Origin: Neisseriaceae bacterium
GTDB taxonomy: Bacteria; Pseudomonadota; Gammaproteobacteria; Burkholderiales; Neisseriaceae
Reading direction: 5' to 3'
Length of the DNA stretch: 64,000 nt
NCBI GenBank assembly: GCA_016864895.1
Contig: CP046107.1
Location: 1,495,741 to 1,559,740 of the forward strand
Position 1 is the first letter of the stretch; every line of letters begins with the position of its first letter. Shown in pieces: positions 59,103 to 64,000 of this stretch. The notes below the pieces were generated by a model, which was not told the origin of the DNA, ran no database searches, and worked only from the letters and a program-made list of their open reading frames with translations. A program made the translations under genes and the position numbers.

Positions 59103-60122
59103 ATGATAGGTGGAAATTTAATAGAAGGTAATATCGAATTAAGTTCCCTTTATTCTAAGATAGAGTATGAACTTTTTAGATTAGAAGATGATCAGGATCC
59201 ACTTAATCTTGAACATGAATATAATATTGATTGGTTTAGTCTGGATCAAGACATAGATCGGTTGTTGTCTCAGGTACAGGATGTACAGATTTTGGTATGG
59301 AAGCTCAGAGCTGGTCTCCACATAGAGGGGTTTTCATCCTTATATAGATGTTTAAGTGCTATTCAAAGTTTTATTTCGTCATTTAAAGCTAAAGAATCTT
59401 TAACAGAAGAAGAAAAGTATTCACTTAGTACTTTTTCGAGTGCTCTGAGTTATTTATCAAAAGGTTCTTTTTTTACAGATATAAAAAAGTCGAAAATTTA
59501 CCCGGACGGAAATATTTTGGTGAGAACTATTTTTGAATTTAGCATCAAAAATAATGATGGCAACTTTACATCTAACGATTTTGTTTCTTTAGTTAAGAGG
59601 GCAGATGATTATTTTCAATCAGTAGGGTTACCTAGTTTAAAAACCCAGCTACAAGAAAATATTGATTACATTGATAACATTTCTGAGTATGTTAATCAGC
59701 ATTCTTCTGGTTATATTTTAGATTGTCATAATCTAAAAGAAAATTTAAGTAAATTATCTTTTAAAGTTAATCCGATCTATGAGGTGATGTTAAATAATAG
59801 TGAAACTCAAGTAGATCAAGAAATAAATTTAAGCAATCCGGTAATTGATAAGGGACGAGATTATTTGAGTGTTCAGGCAGTTAGTAGTAGAAAAGAAGTG
59901 ATATTAATCTTGGATAACTTGCTAAATTATTTTAGAGTTCATGAGCCTAGTCATCCGGCACCTATCTTAATAAGAAGAGTGAAAAAGATGATAGGTATGA
60001 ATTTTGAAGAAATAATTCAGGAACTGTTACCAGATTCTCAGGCGTTATTACAGATGTATGTAGGTAGAAGTAGTATTGATCATGATGATGAAAACATTAA
60101 GAATATTGATAATGTTAATTGA
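59103..60122 (+). CDS. tssA: Type VI secretion protein TssA
   Basis: 339 residues from ATG 59103; a TTG three codons earlier is also in frame. The N-terminal ImpA-type domain lies at about 10-130. The C-terminus carries the conserved HEPSHPAPILIRRVKKMI followed by FEEIIQELLPDS, typical of TssA. TssA caps the growing sheath and binds the baseplate. A middle part of about 120 residues is less conserved. tssB starts 14 bases after its stop. Confidence 0.9.
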   Translation: MIGGNLIEGNIELSSLYSKIEYELFRLEDDQDPLNLEHEYNIDWFSLDQDIDRLLSQVQDVQILVWKLRAGLHIEGFSSLYRCLSAIQSFISSFKAKESLTEEEKYSLSTFSSALSYLSKGSFFTDIKKSKIYPDGNILVRTIFEFSIKNNDGNFTSNDFVSLVKRADDYFQSVGLPSLKTQLQENIDYIDNISEYVNQHSSGYILDCHNLKENLSKLSFKVNPIYEVMLNNSETQVDQEINLSNPVIDKGRDYLSVQAVSSRKEVILILDNLLNYFRVHEPSHPAPILIRRVKKMIGMNFEEIIQELLPDSQALLQMYVGRSSIDHDDENIKNIDNVN

Positions 60123-60136
60123 TTGGAGATGAAAAA

Positions 60137-60679
60137 ATGAGTAGTAGTCAGAATTCCCAGAAGTTCATAGGAAAGAATAATGCACCTAGAGTACAGATTG
60201 AGTATGATGTTGAGATTTATGGTTCTCCCAAGAAAGTAAATTTACCTTTTGTTACAGGCGTCATTTCAGATCTGTCAGGTAAATCTTTGAAAGATTTACC
60301 TCCAATTCATGAAAGAAAATTTTTAAATTTTGATCAGGATAATTTCGATGCACGTATGCGAGCTATTCAACCTAGGGTAAAATTTTACGTTGATAATACT
60401 CTAGCAGATGATGGGCAAGAGATGCTCGATATTGATCTAGTTTTTGAAAGTATGAAGGATTTTTCACCAGGATCTATCGCAGAGAGAATTCCAGCATTAG
60501 CACAATTATTGGAAGCACGAAAAAGTTTGAAAGAGTTAATTAGTTACATGGATGGTAAAGTTGCTGCTGAGAAAGTAGTCCGGAAGATGATCGAAGATCC
60601 AGACTTTTTGGGGAAATTAGCGGATGATCCTCAAGCAGTTATTAAGAATATAGAGGAAGAGTTAAGGGCTTCTGAATAG
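60137..60679 (+). CDS. tssB: Type VI secretion contractile sheath small subunit TssB (VipA)
   Basis: 180 residues from ATG 60137, chosen for the GGAG 11 bases before it; a TTG six codons earlier is in frame. Conserved parts: RVQIEYDVEIYGSPKKVNLP near the start, LPPIHERKFLNFD, then the FESMKDFSPGSIAERIPALA stretch that interlocks with TssC. With TssC it forms the sheath whose contraction fires the Hcp tube. Confidence 0.95.
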   Translation: MSSSQNSQKFIGKNNAPRVQIEYDVEIYGSPKKVNLPFVTGVISDLSGKSLKDLPPIHERKFLNFDQDNFDARMRAIQPRVKFYVDNTLADDGQEMLDIDLVFESMKDFSPGSIAERIPALAQLLEARKSLKELISYMDGKVAAEKVVRKMIEDPDFLGKLADDPQAVIKNIEEELRASE

Positions 60680-60706
60680 TTTTTTATATATGAAAGGGGG
60701 GATATT

Positions 60707-62227
60707 GTGGCAAGAAATCAAGCCAAAAGTCGTTTAAAGCAAACCACAAAGATCTTAGAAAACCAAGAATTAACTGATGAGAACATTTTGACTGATTTTT
60801 TAAATAAGTCATTTGGTCTCAAGACGAGAGAAGCTGAAGCTTCTGTTAGTAAAGCAATCAAAACATTATCTAAATATGTTGAAAAAGGTAATGTGAGGGT
60901 TACTCGAGATGCACTTTTTTCTATAGAGAACATTATAGCCGAGATTGATGCTACTATTTCTAAACAAATGAATCTCATTTTGCATCATCCAGAATTTCAA
61001 AGCCTTGAGTCTGCTTGGAGAGGATTGAGTTATCTAGTTGAGAATACTGTTATTGATGAAACACTTAAAATTAAGGTATTAAATATCAAGCAAAATGAAC
61101 TAACAAGAGTCTTGAGGGATTATAGGGGCACTGCTTGGGATCAAAGTCCTATATTCAAGTTAGTGTATGAGCAAGAGTACGGTCAATTTGGTGGTGAACC
61201 CTTTGGGTGTTTGATTGGTGATTACTATTTTGATCACAGTCCTAAAAATGTTTCTTTATTGACTGAAATTTCTAAAGTAGCTGCAGCTTCTCACTGTCCT
61301 TTTATTGCAGCGGCTTCACCAGAATTGATGCAAATGGGAAGTTGGAGTGAATTAGGTAACCCTAGAGATATCGGTAAGATATTTAATAATCCTGAGTATG
61401 ACGCTTGGAGAAGATTAAGATCGAGCAATGATTCTAGATATGTAGTATTGACATTGCCTAGATTTTTATCGAGGTTGCCATATGGCTCCAAAACACTACC
61501 TTTAGAGGAGTTTGCGTTTGAAGAAGAAGTAAGACCGGATCATCCTGAAGATTTTTCTTGGATTAATGCTGCATATGCTATGGGTGCTAATATTAATAGG
61601 GCTTTTAGAGAGTATGGTTGGTGCTCAAGAATTAGAGGTGTTGAGTCTGGTGGTGCTGTTGAGCAGTTACCAGCTTATACATTTCCTTCTGATGAAGGGG
61701 GATATGAGGTTAGTTGTCCTACTGAGATTGCAATTTCAGATAGAAGAGAACAAGAAATATCAGACGTTGGTCTATTACCTTTGGTATTTAGAAAACATAC
61801 TGATTTTGCTGCATTTATTGGTGCTCAGACTTTACATAGTCCACAAGTGTATGAGGATCCAGATGCAACAGCCAATGCTAGATTATCTGCCAGACTACCA
61901 TATATTTTTGCAACTTGTAGATTTGCACATTATTTGAAATGTATTGTCAGAGATAAGGTTGGCGCGTTTAGTACAAAAGAGGACATGCAAATTTGGTTGA
62001 ATAATTGGTTGATGTATTATGTGGATGGGGATCCTACTATTTCTACAGAATACACTAAAGCCATCAGACCTTTAGCCGCTGCTGAAGTGGTTGTTGAAGA
62101 TATTGAAGATGATCCGGGGTATTATAGAGCACAATTCTTCTTAAAACCACATTATCAATTGGAAGGTATGAATATTTCTTTAAGACTGGTAAGTAAACTA
62201 CCTTCTAATAAAGAGGTAAATAAATAA
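60707..62227 (+). CDS. tssC: Type VI secretion contractile sheath large subunit TssC (VipB)
   Basis: 506 residues starting at GTG, with six G (60696-60701) 5 bases upstream acting as SD. Conserved segments: LHHPEFQSLESAWRGLSYLV, the FGGEPFGCLIGDYYF stretch and, later, SWINAAYAMGANINRAFREY; the C-terminus reads GYYRAQFFLKPHYQLEGMN. All are typical of TssC. Length is close to the family norm. Terminated by a strong hairpin at 62366; hcp and baseplate genes do not follow. Confidence 0.96.
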   Translation: MARNQAKSRLKQTTKILENQELTDENILTDFLNKSFGLKTREAEASVSKAIKTLSKYVEKGNVRVTRDALFSIENIIAEIDATISKQMNLILHHPEFQSLESAWRGLSYLVENTVIDETLKIKVLNIKQNELTRVLRDYRGTAWDQSPIFKLVYEQEYGQFGGEPFGCLIGDYYFDHSPKNVSLLTEISKVAAASHCPFIAAASPELMQMGSWSELGNPRDIGKIFNNPEYDAWRRLRSSNDSRYVVLTLPRFLSRLPYGSKTLPLEEFAFEEEVRPDHPEDFSWINAAYAMGANINRAFREYGWCSRIRGVESGGAVEQLPAYTFPSDEGGYEVSCPTEIAISDRREQEISDVGLLPLVFRKHTDFAAFIGAQTLHSPQVYEDPDATANARLSARLPYIFATCRFAHYLKCIVRDKVGAFSTKEDMQIWLNNWLMYYVDGDPTISTEYTKAIRPLAAAEVVVEDIEDDPGYYRAQFFLKPHYQLEGMNISLRLVSKLPSNKEVNK

Positions 62228-62365
62228 TTGAGAATTAGTAATTTTAATATTGTTATGTGTCTTTTGTATTTGTAGTTAGTGGATGTTTTTTTTTGTGGCT
62301 GTAATTATATGGAGTACTTTTTTAAAAAATTGATTTGATATTTTTAATTGATTTTGTTTGTTACT

Positions 62366-62410
62366 AAAAACATACGCAGGTATTACACTATGATCTGTGT
62401 ATGTTTTTTT
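62366..62410 (+). terminator. Rho-independent terminator after tssC
   Basis: Stem AAAAACATACGCAG against CTGTGTATGTTTTT (one G-T pair), 15-base loop, then T run. It ends the tssABC unit 139 bases after the tssC stop. Confidence 0.85.
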
Positions 62411-63348
62411 ATATGAAATATTGAAGAGACAGCTTTGTTGATCATTTTTTGGTTATATTTGATTAAGATTTAGCTTATTTATAGATAAATGATTGTTTTT
62501 AATGACTAAAAATAGTGTAAACATAATGAAAATCGATAGTGCCTGGTCAATTGTGATTTGTAGTTAATGACATATTTTATAAAATAATTTCTTTAAGGTT
62601 GTTATCAGCACTATTGGTATGTCAACATCAGAAGTAAGAAAAGGCAAGATTGTATAATGAAATTGGGTCTATTAGGTAATTGACTGAATTATTTAGGCTT
62701 GATTTATAAGTTAGAAAATAGATTAGGGTATATTAATTTCTCATTGAGATAATAATGTGACTGATTCGTTTTCTTGTCACTAGTATTTAACTTATATATT
62801 TGTAACTACAACAATATTATGAAAATAATTAGAGACAATTATCTGGAATAGCTGCCCTATTATATTAATCTATTACTGTTTTGGTAATAAATGTTATCGA
62901 GTTTTGCCATTGGCTTATTAAGGATAAGTAGGTTTAATATGCCTGTTTTAAAAGTGGGTTAAATGAAAACAATTTATGCTTGGGGTGGGGGGTTCTTTTA
63001 GCTATATTCCTAATAGTGTTATAATGAGAAAATACAGCATGGGGTTGTTCATTTTTTTTATAATCTTTCTTTATTAAAATTACTTGGTTTCTAACTTTCG
63101 AAACAAAGCACTATTAATGCTTTTTGATTGGTGTAGGTGTTTCTTAGCAATCTGGATACAAATAGTTTAATTTAAGTGTTATCAGTCGCGTTTATCTTAT
63201 ATTTTATTTTATGTGGGTATTTATTGTTTGCTACCTTATTTCTTGGTTAGTTAAGTCATTATGAATTTAAGGCGATAATTAAAAAATTAAAGAAAAGAAT
63301 ACTGGTTTGTTAGGGAAATTTCAGTTATATTAGTTAATAAATATTAAG

Positions 63349-63394
63349 ATAGTGATTATCAATATCAAGATAGTAATTATTTAAGATGCGATAG
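63349..63394 (+). promoter_or_regulatory. Three ATAG boxes at 21-base spacing before the peroxiredoxin gene
   Basis: ATAG starts at 63349, 63370 and 63391. The first two are in the longer direct repeat AAGATAGTxATTAT. OxyR sites consist of ATAG/CTAT elements at about 11-base steps (22 for like elements), so this could be a loosely matching OxyR operator. Inference only. Confidence 0.25.
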
Positions 63395-63456
63395 CTAATT
63401 TACAACCTAGCAATAAAGGTTACAATGGTTACGTTAACAAATGATAAGGAGAAAAA

Positions 63457-64000
63457 ATGTTTAAGAACATCGAAGGTCAAAGAATTCCTAATGTTACATT
63501 CCATACTAGACAAAATGACAAGTGGGTAGATGTAACAACAGACGAAGTTTTTAAAGGGAAAAAAGTAGTATTTTTTGCTTTACCTGGCGCATTTACCCCA
63601 ACTTGTTCTTCAAGCCATTTACCTCGCTACAATGAACTGTACCATGCTTTCAAAGAAAATGGTATTGATGATGTGGTGTGTTTGGCTGTGAATGATACTT
63701 TTGTGATGAATGAATGGCAACAACAAGAAAAGGCATCTGATATCATTTTCTTACCTGATGGTAACGTGGAATTCACTAAAGGTATGGGCATGGATACCTT
63801 AAAGGATGATTTAGGATTTGGGGTTCGTTCCTGGCGCTATTCTATGTTAGTTAATGATGGTGTAATTGAAAAAATGTTTATAGAACCTGAAAAACCAGGT
63901 GATCCATTTGAAGTTTCTGATGCGGATACAATGTTGAAATATATCGCACCGGACTATAAAGTCAGACCATCAATTACAATATTCACAAAACCAGGTTGTC
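63457..64000 (+). CDS. Peroxiredoxin-glutaredoxin hybrid (cut by right edge)
   Basis: Starts at ATG with a strong SD (AAGGAG, 63446-63451) and is open to the window end, 181 codons. The Prx5-type domain has the peroxidatic Cys50 in [12 protein letters not shown] and the conserved Arg in [11 protein letters not shown]. After a linker ([15 protein letters not shown]) the frame enters a glutaredoxin domain whose active-site CxxC is just being reached. Such Prx5-Grx fusions, which reduce peroxides with glutathione, are known from Haemophilus and Neisseria. Confidence 0.93.
   Translation, partial: MFKNIEGQRIPNVTFHTRQNDKWVDVTTDEVFKGKKVVFFALPGAFTPTCSSSHLPRYNELYHAFKENGIDDVVCLAVNDTFVMNEWQQQEKASDIIFLPDGNVEFTKGMGMDTLKDDLGFGVRSWRYSMLVNDGVIEKMFIEPEKPGDPFEVSDADTMLKYIAPDYKVRPSITIFTKPGC

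Larger units (their letters stand above)
62228..63456. other. 1.2-kb intergenic region between tssC and the peroxiredoxin gene
   Basis: AT-rich. It holds the tssC terminator (62366-62410), G-rich patches at 62980-62992 and 63038, and the ATAG repeats before the peroxiredoxin gene. One short stretch (about 62600-62665) reads protein-like but is broken by stops. No gene called. Confidence 0.5.

Overview
The window looks like chromosomal DNA of an AT-rich Gram-negative bacterium, most likely a betaproteobacterium. The evidence is gene order and gene kind: ptsN next to hprK, rpmI-rplT-pheS-pheT-ihfA, surE-pcm-nlpD, nadK-recN, divergent plsY/folB, and a peroxiredoxin-glutaredoxin hybrid of the type known from Neisseria and Haemophilus. 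A UbiM-like hydroxylase also fits the Neisseriales side. No standard Neisseria uptake sequence was seen, and genus cannot be decided by eye. Long, partly decayed intergenic stretches, giant repetitive surface proteins and type VI secretion genes suggest a host-associated life; that is inference.

Positions 1-21100 hold a tandem array of at least three giant genes for GDSL-lipase autotransporters of about 2,800 residues. The first is cut by the left edge and the third is split by one extra G. Each complete gene encodes a signal peptide, a conserved segment of about 100 residues, roughly 1,500-1,750 residues made almost only of Ser, Leu, Pro, Ala, Gly, Val, Ile and Thr, a block of SNP-type octapeptide repeats, a GDSL esterase domain and a C-terminal outer-membrane barrel. 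The 3' modules and intergenic spacers are nearly identical between copies, while the long middles differ. This is the most unusual part of the window.

Positions 21298-25754 (minus) carry ihfA, pheT, pheS, rplT and rpmI. Positions 26035-29410 (plus) carry trpG, trpD, a phosphomannomutase/phosphoglucomutase and an ArsC/YffB-like protein. Positions 29564-35125 (minus) carry a bactofilin, a membrane-anchored M23 peptidase, lolD, a lolC/E-type permease and a UbiH/UbiM-type hydroxylase. An M13 metallopeptidase lipoprotein follows at 35389-37488.

Positions 37489-39183 hold no intact gene but several broken reading frames that look like gene remnants. Two unrecognised genes follow (39184-41245), the first an internally duplicated membrane protein. 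Positions 41274-49675 hold housekeeping genes: an alpha/beta hydrolase, surE, pcm, nlpD, ubiC, ubiA, ptsN, hprK, bcp, plsY, folB and nadK, followed by recN (49682-51343). The ribonucleotide reductase set (yfaE, nrdB, nrdA; minus) ends at 55127. Upstream of nrdA lies a 300-bp array of 11/12-bp repeats. rarA and three minus-strand tRNA genes (Ser-GCU, Phe-GAA, initiator fMet) follow.

The right end holds a lytic transglycosylase, then tssA-tssB-tssC of a type VI secretion system closed by a strong terminator, a 1.2-kb gap, and the start of a peroxiredoxin-glutaredoxin gene cut by the right edge.
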